From Hydractinia symbiolongicarpus (lineage: Eukaryota; Cnidaria; Hydrozoa; Anthoathecata; Hydractiniidae): a stretch of DNA of 64,000 nt. This document shows, piece by piece, positions 51,233 to 64,000 of this stretch (position 1 is its first letter; each line of letters begins with the position of its first letter). A program made the translations under genes and the position numbers. Under the pieces are notes generated by a model. That model was not told where the DNA came from and searched no databases. It saw nothing but the letters and a program-made list of their open reading frames with translations. The stretch is from contig NC_079880.1 in assembly GCF_029227915.1 (NCBI RefSeq), positions 7,876,001 through 7,940,000 of the forward strand, given 5' to 3'.

Positions 51233-54200
51233 GAATGGTCCTACGGAATAAAATGACACATTTAACTACATTTTTAATTAAAGAGCTATCACAGCGCCCA
51301 GTGTAATCCCAGAGTTACAGCAATCATGTCAAATTAAGAGGAATGTTATTTCTTGGAGCCCAATTAGCTTATTTATCACAGTTATGGGGACAGAGTCTAA
51401 AATCAGTTCAATTAAGTCCCACAGTCAATCGTTTGAATGTTGTGTCATTTATCACATTTATAAGGTAAAAGTCCAAAATCGGTACAATTAAGTCCGACAG
51501 TCAATCGTTTCACTGTTAGAAGCGATGCAACCTAGTAATGTCAGAAAAATATCGCTAAATAGATGGTGGTACGAATATGTTACGCAACTGTTGTACCTCA
51601 AACGGACTGATACCGTTAGAAAGTCGATGAAATGTAGTTTTTGAAACTGTCTCTACATCTTCAGCACGCTCTAACGGGTAAGATTGGTCCCACAGTACAA
51701 AAGGAATTATTTACCTAAATGTTTAAATAAAGCGTTACCACAGCGCCCAGTGTAATTGCTCACTTCCAGCAATCATTTCAAATTAAGAAGAACGTTATTT
51801 CTTGGAGTCCAGTTGTCTCATTTATCACATCTATAAGGTCACAGTTCGAAATCAGTTCAATTAAATCCCACAGCCAAAATTAAATCCCAAGTAGTATCAG
51901 AAAAATATCGCTAAATAGAGGTTGGTACGAATATGTTACGCAACTGTTTTACCTCAAACGGACTGATACCGTTAGAAAGTCAATGAAATGTAGCTTTTGA
52001 AAATGTCTCTACGTCTTCAGCGCGCGCTAACGGATACGATTGGTCCCATAGTACAAAAGGAATTATTTATCTAAATGTTTAAATAAAGCGCTACCACAGC
52101 GCCCAGTGTATTCGTTGAGTTCAAGCAATCATTTCAAATTAAGAAGAAAGTTATTTCTTGGAGTCCAACTGTCTCATTTATCACATTTATAAGTTCAAAG
52201 GCTAAAATCAGTTGAATTAAGTCCCACAGTCAATCGTTTCACTGTTAAAAGCGATGAAACCTAGTAACTTCGGGAAACTATCCCTAAATATATGTTGGTG
52301 CAAATATGTGACGCAATCGTTGTAACTGAAACGGATTGATACCGCTAGAAAGTCAATGAGATGTAGTTTTTGATAATATCTCTATTTCTTTAGCGCGTGC
52401 TAACTGCTAGGATTGGTCCCACGGTAAAAAATGACACATTCATCTACATTTTTAAATAAAGCGCTACCGCAGCGCCCAGTGTAATCGTTGAGTTCAAGCA
52501 ATCATGTCAAATTAAGAAGAATAGTATTTCTTGGAGTTCAATTGTCTCATTTATCACATTCATAAGGTCAAAGTTCAAAGCAGTTCAATTAAGTCCAACA
52601 GTGAATCTTTTCACTGTTAAAAGCGATGCAACCTAGTAATATCGGAAAAATATCGCTTAATACATGTTGGTGCAAATATGTGACACAACCGTTGTAACTC
52701 AAACGGATTGATACCGCTAGAAAGTCAATGAAATTTAGTTTTTGAAAGTATCTCTGTTTCTTCAGCGCGAGCTAACGGCTAGGATTGGTCCCACAGTAAA
52801 AGATGACTTACTTATCTACATTTTTTAATAAAGAGCTATCACAGCGCCCAGGGTAATCGTTGAGTTCAAGCAATCGTGTCAAATTAAGAAGAATATTTTT
52901 TCTTGCAGTTCAATTGTCTCATTTATCACATTCATAAGGTCAAAGTCCAAAGCAGTTCAATTAAGTCCCACAGTCAATCGTTTTACTGTTAATAGCGATG
53001 CAACCTTGTGACAACAGAAACATATCGCTAAATACATGTTGGTACCAATATGTGACGCAACAATTGAAACTCAAACGGACTGATACTGTTAGATAGTCAA
53101 TAAAATGTAGTTTTTGAAACGGTCTCTATTTCTTCTGCGCGAGCTAAAAGCTAGGAATGGTCCTACGGAATAAAATGACTGATTTAACTGCATTTTTCAA
53201 TAAAGAGCTATCACAGCGCCCAGTGTAATCCCAGAGTTACAGCAATCATTTCAAATTAAGAGGAATGTTATTTCTTGGAGCCCAATTAGCTTATTTATCA
53301 CAGTTATGGGGACAGAGTCTAAAATCAGTTCAATTAAGTCCCACAGTCAATCGTTTGACTGTTGTGTCATTCATCACATTTATAAGGTCAAAGTCCAAAA
53401 TCGGTTCAATTAAGTCCGACAGTCAATCGTTTCACTGTTAAAAGCGATGCAACCTAGTAATATAAGAAAAATATCGCTAAATAGGTGGTGGTACGAATAT
53501 GTTACGCAACTGCTGTACCTCAAACGGACTGACACCGTTATAAAGTCAATGAAATGTAGTTTTTGAAACTGTCAATACTTCTTCAGCACGCTCTAACGGG
53601 TACGATTGGTCCTACAGTACAAAAGGAATTATTTACCTAAATGTTTAAATAAAACGTTACCACAGCGCCCAGTGTAATTGCTCACTTCCAGCAATCATTT
53701 CAAATTAAGAAGAACGTTATTTCTTGGAGTCCAGTTGTCTCATTTATCACATCTATAAGGTCACAGTCCGAAATCAGTTCAATTAAATCCCACAGCCAAA
53801 ATTAAATCCCACAGTAATATCAGAAAAATATCGCTAAATAGAGGTTGGTACGAATATGTTACGTAACTGTTTTACCTCAAACGGACTGATACCGTTAGAA
53901 AGTCAATGAAATGTAGCTTTTGAAACTGTCTCTACTTCTTCAGCGCGCGCTAACGGCAACGATTGGACCCACAGTACAAAAAGACTTTTTTATCTAAATG
54001 CTTAAATAAAGCGCTTCCCCAGCGCCAGTGTAATCGCTAAGGTCAAGCAATGATGTCAAAGTAAGACGAATGTTACTTCTTGGAGTCCAATTCGCTCTTT
54101 TATCACATCTATAAGGTCACAGTCCGAAATCAGTTCAATTAAGTCCCACAGCCAATCGTTTCACTGTTGCGTCATTTATCACATTAATAAGGTCAAAGTC

Positions 54201-57106
54201 CAAAATCAGTGCAAATAAGTCCCACAGTCAATCGCTTCACTGTTAAAAGCGATGCAACTAAGTAATATCAGAAAAATATCGCTAAACAGAGGTTGGTACG
54301 AATATGTTACGCAACTGTTGTACCTCAAACGGACTGATACCTTTAGAAAGTCAATGAAATGTAGCTTTTGAAACTGTCTCTACTTCTTCAGCGCGCGCTA
54401 ACTGCTAGGATTGGTCCCCCGGTAAAAAATGACACATTTATCTACATTTTTAAATAAAGCGCTACCACAGCTCCCAGTGTAATCGTTGAGTTCAAGCAAT
54501 CATGTCAAATTAAGAAGAATAGTATTTCTTGGAGTTCAATTGTCTCATTTATCACATTCATAAGGTCAAAGTCCAAAGCAGTTCAATAAAGTTCCACAGT
54601 GAATCTTTTCACTGTTCAAGGCGATGCAACCTAGTAATATCGGAAAAATATCGCTTAATACATGCTGGTGCAAATATGTGACGCAACCGTTGTAACTCAA
54701 ACGGATTGATACCGCTAGAAAGTCAATGAAACGTAGTTTTTGAAAGTATCTCTGTTTCTTCAGCGCGAGCCAACGGCTAAGATTGGTCCCACAGTAAAGA
54801 ATGACTTACTTATCTACATTTTTTAATAAAGAGCTATCACAGTGCCCAGGGTAATCGTTCAGTTCAAGCAATCGTGTCAAATTAAGAAGAATATTTTTTC
54901 CTGGAGTTCAATTGTCTCATTTATCACATTCATAAGGTCAAAGTCCAAAGCAGTTCAATTAAGTCCCACAGTCATTCGTTTTACTGTTAATAGCGATGCA
55001 ACCTTGTGACAACAGAAGCATATCGCTAAATACATGTTGGTACCAATATGTGACGCAACAGTTGAAACTCAAACGGACTGATACCGTTAGATAGTCAATA
55101 AAATGTAGTTTTTGAAACGGTCTCTATTTCTTCAGCGCGAGCTAAAAGCTAGGAATGGTCTTACGGAATAAAATGACTGATTTAACTGCATTTTTCAATA
55201 AAGAGCTATCACAGCGCCCAGTGTAACCCCAGAGTTACAGCAATCATGTCAAATTAAGAGGAATGTTATTTCTTGGAGCCCAATTAGCTTATTTATCACA
55301 GTTATGGTGACAGAGTCTAAAATCAGTTCAATTAAGTCCCACAGTCAATCGTTTGACTGTTGTGTCATTTATCACATTTATAAGGTCAAAGTCCAAAATC
55401 GGTTCAATTAAGTCCGACAGTCAATCGTTTCACTGTTAAAAGCGATGCAACCTAGTAATATCAGAAAAATATCGCTTAATACATGTTGGTGCAAATATGT
55501 GACGCAACCGTTGTAACTCAAACGGATTGATACCGCTAGAAAGTCAATGAAATTTAGTTTTTGAAAGTATCTCTGTTTCTTCAGCGCGAGCTAACGGCTA
55601 GGATTGGTCTCACAGTAAAGAATGACTTACTTATCTACATTTTTTAATAAAGAGCTATCACAGCGCCCAGGGTAATCGTTCAGTTCAAGAAATCATGTCA
55701 AATTAAGAAGAATGTTAGTTCTTGGAGTCCAATTGTCTCATTTATCACATCTATAAGGTCACAGTCCGAAATCAGTTCAATTAAATCCCACAGCCAAAAT
55801 TAAATCCCACAGTAATATCAGAAAAATATCGCTAAATAGAGGTTGGTACGAATATGTTACGCAACTGTTTTACCTCAAACGGATTGATACCGTTAGAAAG
55901 TCAATGAAATGTAGCTTTTGAAACTGTCTCTACTTCTTCAGCGCGCGCTACCGGCTACGATTGGACCCACAGTAGAAAAAGACTTTTTTATCTAAATGCT
56001 TAAATAAAGCGCTACCCCAGCGCCCAGTGTAATCGCTAAGTTCTTGCAATGATGTCAAAGTAAGACGAATGTTACTTCTTGGAGTCCAATTCGCTCTTTT
56101 ATCACATCTATAAGGTCACAGTCCGAAATCAGTTCAATTAAGTCCCACAGCCAATCGTTTCACTGTTGTGTCATTTATCACATTTATAAGGTCAAAGTCC
56201 AAAATCAGTGCAAATAAGTCCCACAGTCAATCGCTTCACTGTTAAAAGCGATGCAACTAAGTAATATCAGAAAAATATCGCTAAACAGAGGTTGGTACGA
56301 ATATGTTACGCAACTGTTGTACCTCAAACGGACTGATACCTTTAGAAAGTCAATGAAATGTAGATTTTGAAACTGTCTCTACTTCTTCAGCGTGCGCTAA
56401 CGGATACGATTGGTCCCATAGTACAAAAGGAATTATTTATCTAAATGTTTAAATAAAGCGCTACCACAGCGCCCAGTGTATTCGTTGAGTTCAAGCAATC
56501 ATGTCAAATTAAGAAGAATAGTATTTCTTGGAGTTCAATTGTCTCATTTATCACATTCATAAGGTCAAAGTCCAAAGCAGTTCAATTAAGTCCCACAGTG
56601 AATCTTTTCACTGTTAAAAGCGATGCAACCTAGTAATATCGGAAAAATATCGCTAAACAGAGGTTGGTACGAATATGTTACGCAACTGTTGTACCTCAAA
56701 CGGACTGATACCTTTAGAAAGTCAATGAAATGTAGCTTTTGAAACTATCTCTACTTCTTCAGCGCGCGCTAACGGATACGATTGGTCCCATAGTACAAAA
56801 GGAATTATTTATCTAAATGTTTAAATAAAGCGCTACCACAGCGCCCTGTGTATTCGTTGAGTTCAAGCAATCATTTCAAATTAAGAAGAATGTTATTTCT
56901 TGGTGTCCAACTGTCTCATTTATCACATTTATAAGTTCAAAGGCTAAAAGCAGTTGAATTAAGTCCCACAGTCAATCGTTTCACTGTTAAAAGCGATGAA
57001 ACCTAGTAACTTCGGGAAACTATCCCTAAATATATGTTTGTGCAAATATGTGACGCAACCGTTGTAACTCAAACGGATTGATACCGCTAGAAAGTCAATG
57101 AAATTT

Positions 57107-60100
57107 AGTTTTTGAAAGTATCTCTGTTTCTTCAGCGCGAGCTAACGGCTAGGATTGGTCCCACAGTAAAGAATGACTTACTTATCTACATTTTTTAATA
57201 AAGAGCTATCACAGCGCCCAGGGTAATCGTTCAGTTCAAGCAATCGTGTCAAATTAAGAAGAATATTTTTTCTTGGAGTTCAATTGTCTCATTTATCACA
57301 TTCATAAGGTCAAAGTCCAAAGCAGTTCAATTAAGTCCCACAGTCAATCGTTTTACTGTTAATAGCGATGCAACCTTGTGACAACAGAAACATATCGCTA
57401 AATACATGTTGGTACCAATATGTGACGCAACAGTTGAAACTCAAACCGGCTGATACCGTTAGATAGTCAATAAAATGTAGTTTTTGAAACGGTCTCTATT
57501 TCTTCAGCGCGAGCTAAAAGCTAGGAATGGTCTTACGGAATAAAATGACTGATTTAACTGCATTTTTCAATAAAGAGCTATCACAGCGCCCAGTGAAATC
57601 CCAGTGTTACAGCAGTCATGTCAAATTAAGAGGAATGTTATTTCTTGGAGCCCAATTAGCTTATTTATCACAGTTATGGGGACAGAGTCTAAAATCAGTT
57701 CAATTAAGTCCCACAGTCAATCGTTTGACTGTTGTGTCATTTATCACATTTATAAGGTCAAAGTCCAAAATCAATTCAATTAAGTCCGACAGTCAATCCT
57801 TTCACTGTTAAAAGCGATGCAACCTAGCAATATCAGAAAAATATCGCTTAATACATGTTGGTGCAAATATATGACGCAACCGTTGTAACTCAAACGGATT
57901 GATACCGCTAGAAAGTCAATGAAATTTAGTTTTTGAAAGTATCTCTGTTTCTTCAGCGCGAGCTAACGGCTAGGATTGGTCTCACAGTAAAGAATGACTT
58001 ACTTATCTACATTTTTTAATAAAGAGCTATCACAGCGCCCAGGGTAATCGTTCAGTTCAAGAAATCATGTCAAATTAAGAAGAATGTTATTTCTTCGAGT
58101 CCAATTGTCTTATTTATCAAATTCATGAGATCAAAGTCCAAAGCAGTTCAATTAAGTCCCACAAGAAATAGTTTCACTGTTAAAAGCGATTCAACCTAGT
58201 AATGTGAGAAAAATATGGCTAAATGCATGTTGGTACGAATATGTGACGCAACCGTTGTACCCCTAACAGACGGATACTCTGAGAAACTCAATGAAATGTA
58301 GTTTTTGAAACTATCTCTATTTCCTCAGCGCGCGCTAACTGCTAGGATTGGTCCCACAGTACAAAATGACTTACTTATCTACATTTCTAAATAAAGCGCT
58401 ACCACAGCGGCCAGTGTAATCTCTGAGTTCCACCAATCATGTCAAGTTAAGAAGAATGTTATTTGTTGGAGTCCAATTGTCCCACTTATCACATTTATAA
58501 GGTCAAAGTCTAAAATCAGTTCAATTAATTCCCACAATCAATCGTTTCACTGTTAAAAGCGATGCAACCTAGTAATGTTAGAAACATATGGCTAAATGCA
58601 TGTTGGTACGAATATGTGACGCAACCGTTGTACACTAAACGGACGGATGCTGTAAGAAACTCAATGAAATGTAGTGTTTGAAACTGTCTCTATTTCCTCA
58701 GCGCGCGCTAACGGCTAGGATTGGTCCCACAGTAAAAAATGACTTATTTATCTAAATTTTTAAATGAAGCGCTACCGCAGTGTTTCAGCAATCATGTCAA
58801 GTTAAGAAGAATGTTATTTCTTGGAGTCCAATTTTCTCATTTATCACATTTATAAGGTCAATGTCTAAAATCAATTCAATTAAGTGCCAGAATCAATCGT
58901 TTCACTGTTAAAAGCGATGCAACCTAGTGATATCGGAAAAATATCGCTTAATACATGTTTGTATGAACATGTGACGCAACCGTTGTACCTCAAACGGAAG
59001 AATACAGGTAGAAAGACAATGAAATGTAGTTTTTGAAAATGTTTCTATTTCTTCAGCGCGAGCTAACAGCAAGGACTGTTACTACGGTAAAAAATGACTT
59101 ACTTATCTAAATCTTTAAATGAAGCGCTACCACAGCTCCTAGTGTAATCGCTGAGTTCCACCAACCATGTCAAGTTAAGATGAATGTCACTTCTTGGAGT
59201 CCAATTTTCTCATTTATCACATTTATAAGGTCAAAGTCTAAAATCAGTTCAATTAAGTCCCACAAGCAATAGTTTCACTGTTAAAAGCGATGAAACCTAG
59301 TAATGTTAGAAACATATGGCTAAATGCATGTTGGTACGAATATGTGACGCAACCGTTGTGCCTCAAACGCAAGAATACTGCTAGAAAGACAATGAAATGT
59401 AGTTTTTGAAAGTATCTCTGTTTCTTCAGCGCGAGCTAACGGCTAGGATTGGTCCCACAGTAAAGAATGACTTACTTATCTACATTTTTTAATAAAGAGC
59501 TATCACAGCGCCCAGGGTAATCGTTCAGTTCAAGCAATCGTGTCAAATTAAGAAGAATATTTTTTCTTGGAGTTCAATTGTCTCATTTATCACATTCATA
59601 AGGTCAAAGTCCAAAGCAGTTCAATTAAGTCCCACAGTCAATCGTTTTACTGTTAATAGCGATGCAACCTTGTGACAACAGAAACATATCGCTAAATACA
59701 TGTTGGTACCAATATGTGACGCAACAGTTGAAACTCAAACCGGCTGATACCGTTAGATAGTCAATAAAATGTAGTTTTTGAAACGGTCTCTATTTCTTCA
59801 GCGCGAGCTAAAAGCTAAGAATGGTCTTACGGAATAAAATGACTGATTTAACTGCATTTTTCAATAAAGAGCTATCACAGCGCCCAGTGAAATCCCAGTG
59901 TTACAGCAGTCATGTCAAATTAAGAGGAATGTTATTTCTTGGAGCCCAATTAGCTTATTTATCACAGTTATGGGGACAGAGTCTAAAATCAGTTCAATTA
60001 AGTCCCACAGTCAATCGTTTGACTGTTGTGTCATTTATCACATTTATAAGGTCAAAGTCCAAAATCAATTCAATTAAGTCCGACAGTCAATCCTTTCACT

Positions 60101-61694
60101 GTTAAAAGCGATGCAACCTAGCAATATCAGAAAAATATCGCTTAATACATGTTGGTGCAAATATATGACGCAACCGTTGTAACTCAAACGGATTGATACC
60201 GCTAGAAAGTCAATGAAATTTAGTTTTTGAAAGTATCTCTGTTTCTTCAGCGCGAGCTAACGGCTAGGATTGGTCTCACAGTAAAGAATGACTTACTTAT
60301 CTACATTTTTTAATAAAGAGCTATCACAGCGCCCAGGGTAATCGTTCAGTTCAAGAAATCATGTCAAATTAAGAAGAATGTTATTTCTTCGAGTCCAATT
60401 GTCTTATTTATCAAATTCATGAGATCAAAGTCCAAAGCAGTTCAATTAAGTCCCACAAGAAATAGTTTCACTGTTAAAAGCGATTCAACCTAGTAATGTG
60501 AGAAAAATATGGCTAAATGCATGTTGGTACGAATATGTGACGCAACCGTTGTACCCCTAACAGACGGATACTCTGAGAAACTCAATGAAATGTAGTTTTT
60601 GAAACTATCTCTATTTCCTCAGCGCGCGCTAACTGCTAGGATTGGTCCCACAGTACAAAATGACTTACTTATCTACATTTCTAAATAAAGCGCTACCACA
60701 GCGGCCAGTGTAATCTCTGAGTTCCACCAATCATGTCAAGTTAAGAAGAATGTTATTTGTTGGAGTCCAATTGTCCCACTTATCACATTTATAAGGTCAA
60801 AGTCTAAAATCAGTTCAATTAATTCCCACAATCAATCGTTTCACTGTTAAAAGCGATGCAACCTAGTAATGTTAGAAACATATGGCTAAATGCATGTTGG
60901 TACGAATATGTGACGCAACCGTTGTACACTAAACGGACGGATGCTGTAAGAAACTCAATGAAATGTAGTGTTTGAAACTGTCTCTATTTCCTCAGCGCGC
61001 GCTAACGGCTAGGATTGGTCCCACAGTAAAAAATGACTTATTTATCTAAATTTTTAAATGAAGCGCTACCGCAGTGTTTCAGCAATCATGTCAAGTTAAG
61101 AAGAATGTTATTTCTTGGAGTCCAATTTTCTCATTTATCACATTTATAAGGTCAATGTCTAAAATCAATTCAATTAAGTGCCAGAATCAATCGTTTCACT
61201 GTTAAAAGCGATGCAACCTAGTGATATCGGAAAAATATCGCTTAATACATGTTTGTATGAACATGTGACGCAACCGTTGTACCTCAAACGGAAGAATACA
61301 GGTAGAAAGACAATGAAATGTAGTTTTTGAAAATGTTTCTATTTCTTCAGCGCGAGCTAACAGCAAGGACTGTTACTACGGTAAAAAATGACTTACTTAT
61401 CTAAATCTTTAAATGAAGCGCTACCACAGCTCCTAGTGTAATCGCTGAGTTCCACCAACCATGGCAAGTTAAGATGAATGTCACTTCTTGGAGTCCAATT
61501 TTCTCATTTATCACATTTATAAGGTCAAAGTCTAAAATCAGTTCAATTAAGTCCCACAAGCAATAGTTTCACTGTTAAAAGCGATGAAACCTAGTAATGT
61601 TAGAAACATATGGCTAAATGCATGTTGGTACGAATATGTGACGCAACCGTTGTGCCTCAAACGCAAGAATACTGCTAGAAAGACAATGAAATGT
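57107..61694 (+). repeat. Near-perfect tandem duplication, 2294-bp unit
   Basis: Copy one is 57107-59400 and copy two is 59401-61694. Reading them side by side I noticed only two differences (57524 g to 59818 a, and 59170 t to 61464 g). An accidental 94-codon frame is identical in both (57527-57811 and 59821-60105). The unit holds about six monomers, including the ggagcccaattagc marker and one 449-type duplication. It is the youngest amplification in the window by this measure. Confidence 0.93.
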
Positions 61695-63700
61695 AGTTTT
61701 TAAAAATATCTCTGTTTCTTCAGCGCGAGCTAACGCCTAGGATTAATCCCACAGTAAAGAATGACTTATTTATTTGAATTTTAAAATGAAGCGCTACCGC
61801 AGTGTTTCAGCAATCATGTCAAGTTAAGAAGAATGTTATTTCTTGGAGTCCAATTTTCTCATTTATCACATTTATAAGGTCAAAGTCTAAAATCAATTCA
61901 ATTAAGTGCCAGAATCAATCGTTTCACTGTTAAAAGCGATGCAACCTAGTGATATCAGAATCACATCACTAAATGTATGTTGTTACTAACATATGACGCA
62001 ACTGTTGCACCTCAAACGGACGGACACTGTTACAAACTCAATGAAATGTAGTTTTTGAAAATATCTCTGTTTTTTCAGCGCGAGTTAACAGCAAGGACTG
62101 TTACCACGGTAAAAAAATAACTTATTTATCTATATTTTTAAATAAAGCGCTACCGCAGCGCCCAGTGTAATCGTTGTGTTTCAGCAATCATGTCAAGTTA
62201 AGAAGAATGTTATTTCTTGGAGTCCAATTTTCTTATTTATCACATTTATAAGGTCAAAGTCTAAAATCAGTTCAATTAAGTCCCACAATTAATCGTTTCA
62301 CTGTTAAAAGCGATGCAACTTAGTAATGTTAGAAACATATGGCTAAATGCATGTTGGTACGAATATGTGACGCAACCGTTGTACCTCAAACGGAAGAATA
62401 CTGCTAGAAAGACAATGAAATGTAGTTTTTGAAAATATCTCTATTTCTTCAGCGCGAGCTAACGCCTAGGATTGGTCCCACAGTAAAGAATGACTTACTT
62501 ATCTAAATCTTTAAATGAAGCGCTACCACAGCTCCTAGTGTAATCGCTGAGGTCCACCAACCATGTCAAGTTAAGATGAATGTCACTTCTTGGAGTCCAA
62601 TTTTCTCATTTATCACATTTATAAGGTCAAAGTCTAAAATCAGTTCAATTAAGTCCCACAAGCAATAGTTTCACTGTTAAAAGCGATGAAACCTAGTAAT
62701 GTTAGAAACATATGGCTAAATGCATGTTGGTACGAATATGTGACGCAACCGTTGTGCCTCAAACGCAAGAATACTGCTAGAAAGACAATGAAATGTAGTT
62801 TTTAAAAATATCTCTGTTTCTTCAGCGCGAGCTAACGCCTAGGATTAATCCCACAGTAAAGAATGACTTATTTATTTGAATTTTAAAATGAAGCGCTACC
62901 GCAGTGTTTCAGCAATCATGTCAAGTTAAGAAGAATGTTATTTCTTGGAGTCCAATTTTCTCATTTATCACATTTATAAGGTCAAAGTCTAAAATCAATT
63001 CAATTAAGTGCCAGAATCAATCGTTTCACTGTTAAAAGCGATGCAACCTAGTGATATCAGAATCACATCACTAAATGTATGTTGTTACTAACATATGACG
63101 CAACTGTTGCACCTCAAACGGACGGACACTGTTACAAACTCAATGAAATGTAGTTTTTGAAAATATCTCTGTTTTTTCAGCGCGAGTTAACAGCAAGGAC
63201 TGTTACCACGGTAAAAAAATAACTTATTTATCTATATTTTTAAATAAAGCGCTACCGCAGCGCCCAGTGTAATCGTTGTGTTTCAGCAATCATGTCAAGT
63301 TAAGAAGAATGTTATTTCTTGGAGTCCAATTTTCTTATTTATCACATTTATAAGGTCAAAGTCTAAAATCAGTTCAATTAAGTCCCACAATTAATCGTTT
63401 CACTGTTAAAAGCGATGCAACTTAGTAATGTTAGAAACATATGGCTAAATGCATGTTGGTACGAATATGTGACGCAACCGTTGTACCTCAAACGGAAGAA
63501 TACTGCTAGAAAGACAATGAAATGTAGTTTTTGAAAATATCTCTATTTCTTCAGCGCGAGCTAACGCCTAGGATTGGTCCCACAGTAAAGAATGACTTAC
63601 TTATCTAAATCTTTAAATGAAGCGCTACCACAGCTCCTAGTGTAATCGCTGAGGTCCACCAACCATGTCAAGTTAAGAAGAATGTCACTTCTTGGAGTCC
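61387..63700 (+). repeat. Tandem 1102-bp trimer block, two copies plus a fragment
   Basis: Copy one is 61387-62488, copy two is 62489-63590, and a third begins at 63591 and ends near 63700. Markers 1102 bp apart include gattaatcccacag (61741 and 62843), tttgaattttaaaatgaagc, and atcacatcactaaatgtatg. Copies are nearly identical. Copy one overlaps the end of the 2294-bp duplication, so the two events followed one another in the same place. Confidence 0.88.
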
Positions 63701-64000
63701 AATTGTCTCACTTATCACATTTATAAGGTCAAAGTCAAGAATCAGTTCAATTAAGTCCCACAGCCAATTTCATTGTTAAAAGCGATGCAACCTAGTAATA
63801 TCTAAAACAAAGCTCTAAATACATGTTGGTACGAATACTTGTCGCATCCGTTGTAACTCAAACGAATTCATACCGTTAGAAAGTCAATGAAATGTAGTTT
63901 TTTGAAACTGTCTCTATTTCTTCAGCGCGAGCTAACAGCAAGGACTGGTACCACGGTAAAAAAATGACTTATTTATCTACGTTTTTAAATGATGCGCTCC

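Larger units (their letters stand above)
49860..57106 (+). repeat. Variable-length higher-order repeat with a shared marker monomer
   Basis: A distinctive monomer with ggagcccaattagcttattt and cacagttatggggacagag begins its marker at 49901, 51355, 53277, 55275, 57647 and 59941. Spacings are 1454, 1922, 1998, 2372 and 2294 bp, i.e. roughly four to six monomers. Each marker monomer is followed by a 449-type duplication with tcgtttgaatg or tcgtttgactg. The repeat order is therefore kept while its length changes from copy to copy. Confidence 0.8.
34343..64000 (+). repeat. Tandem satellite array, right block
   Basis: Forward-oriented copies of the same family run from the LINE 3' end to the window edge. 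From 34.3 to about 42.2 kb most monomers are A-like (tcaaagggactgatacc, gatgttggtacg), close to 1-16 kb. From about 42.2 kb B-like features dominate (tcaaacggattgataccgc, acggacggatactctgag, tatggctaaatgcatg). Monomers here are more variable in length because of inherited deletions. No gene, unique spacer or second transposon is visible, and the array continues past both ends of the window. Confidence 0.97.

Noticed and set aside
57527-60105. Two identical 94-codon open frames
   Set aside because: Their identity is explained by the near-perfect 2294-bp duplication of satellite, not by protein conservation.

Overview
This window is eukaryotic repeat DNA from an animal. Almost all of it is one AT-rich satellite family, with a monomer of about 373 bp and roughly 155 copies. 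A single block at 28.2-35.0 kb is broken by a non-LTR (LINE) retrotransposon of CR1-like layout, set inside a large inverted repeat. I found no host protein gene, tRNA, rRNA, CRISPR array or bacterial feature. The LINE proteins are of metazoan type: an ORF1 with an SGNH/GDSL-esterase-like domain, and an ORF2 with an APE endonuclease and a reverse transcriptase. They resemble elements common in aquatic invertebrates such as cnidarians and molluscs. The species cannot be named from this sequence.

Layout. (1) 1-28205: satellite in forward orientation. An A-type subfamily block fills about 1-16.4 kb and a B-type block about 16.4-28.2 kb. (2) 28206-28907: satellite in reverse orientation. (3) 28908-29635: the 3' end of the LINE on the minus strand. 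(4) 29636-34342: a near full-length LINE on the plus strand, with both ORFs broken by frameshifts. (5) 34343-64000: satellite in forward orientation again, A-like to about 42.2 kb and then B-like to the end.

Parts 2 and 3 are the inverted copy of the last 0.73 kb of the LINE plus the first 0.7 kb of its 3' satellite flank. The arms are 28205-29635 and 33611-35047, around a loop of about 4.0 kb.

The satellite has been homogenised at many scales. Monomers keep an exact 373-bp spacing over the first seven units. A 449-bp variant carrying a 76-bp internal tandem duplication recurs across the array. Multi-monomer blocks are duplicated in tandem with offsets near 746, 763, 1102, 1188, 1193, 1484, 1644, 1835, 1939, 2294 and 2603 bp. 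The freshest is the 2294-bp pair at 57107-61694, whose copies differ at only two positions that I noticed. Deletions and small insertions inside monomers are copied along with these blocks and mark their history. The pattern is what unequal crossover or template switching produces in centromeric or pericentromeric heterochromatin, but nothing here proves centromere function.
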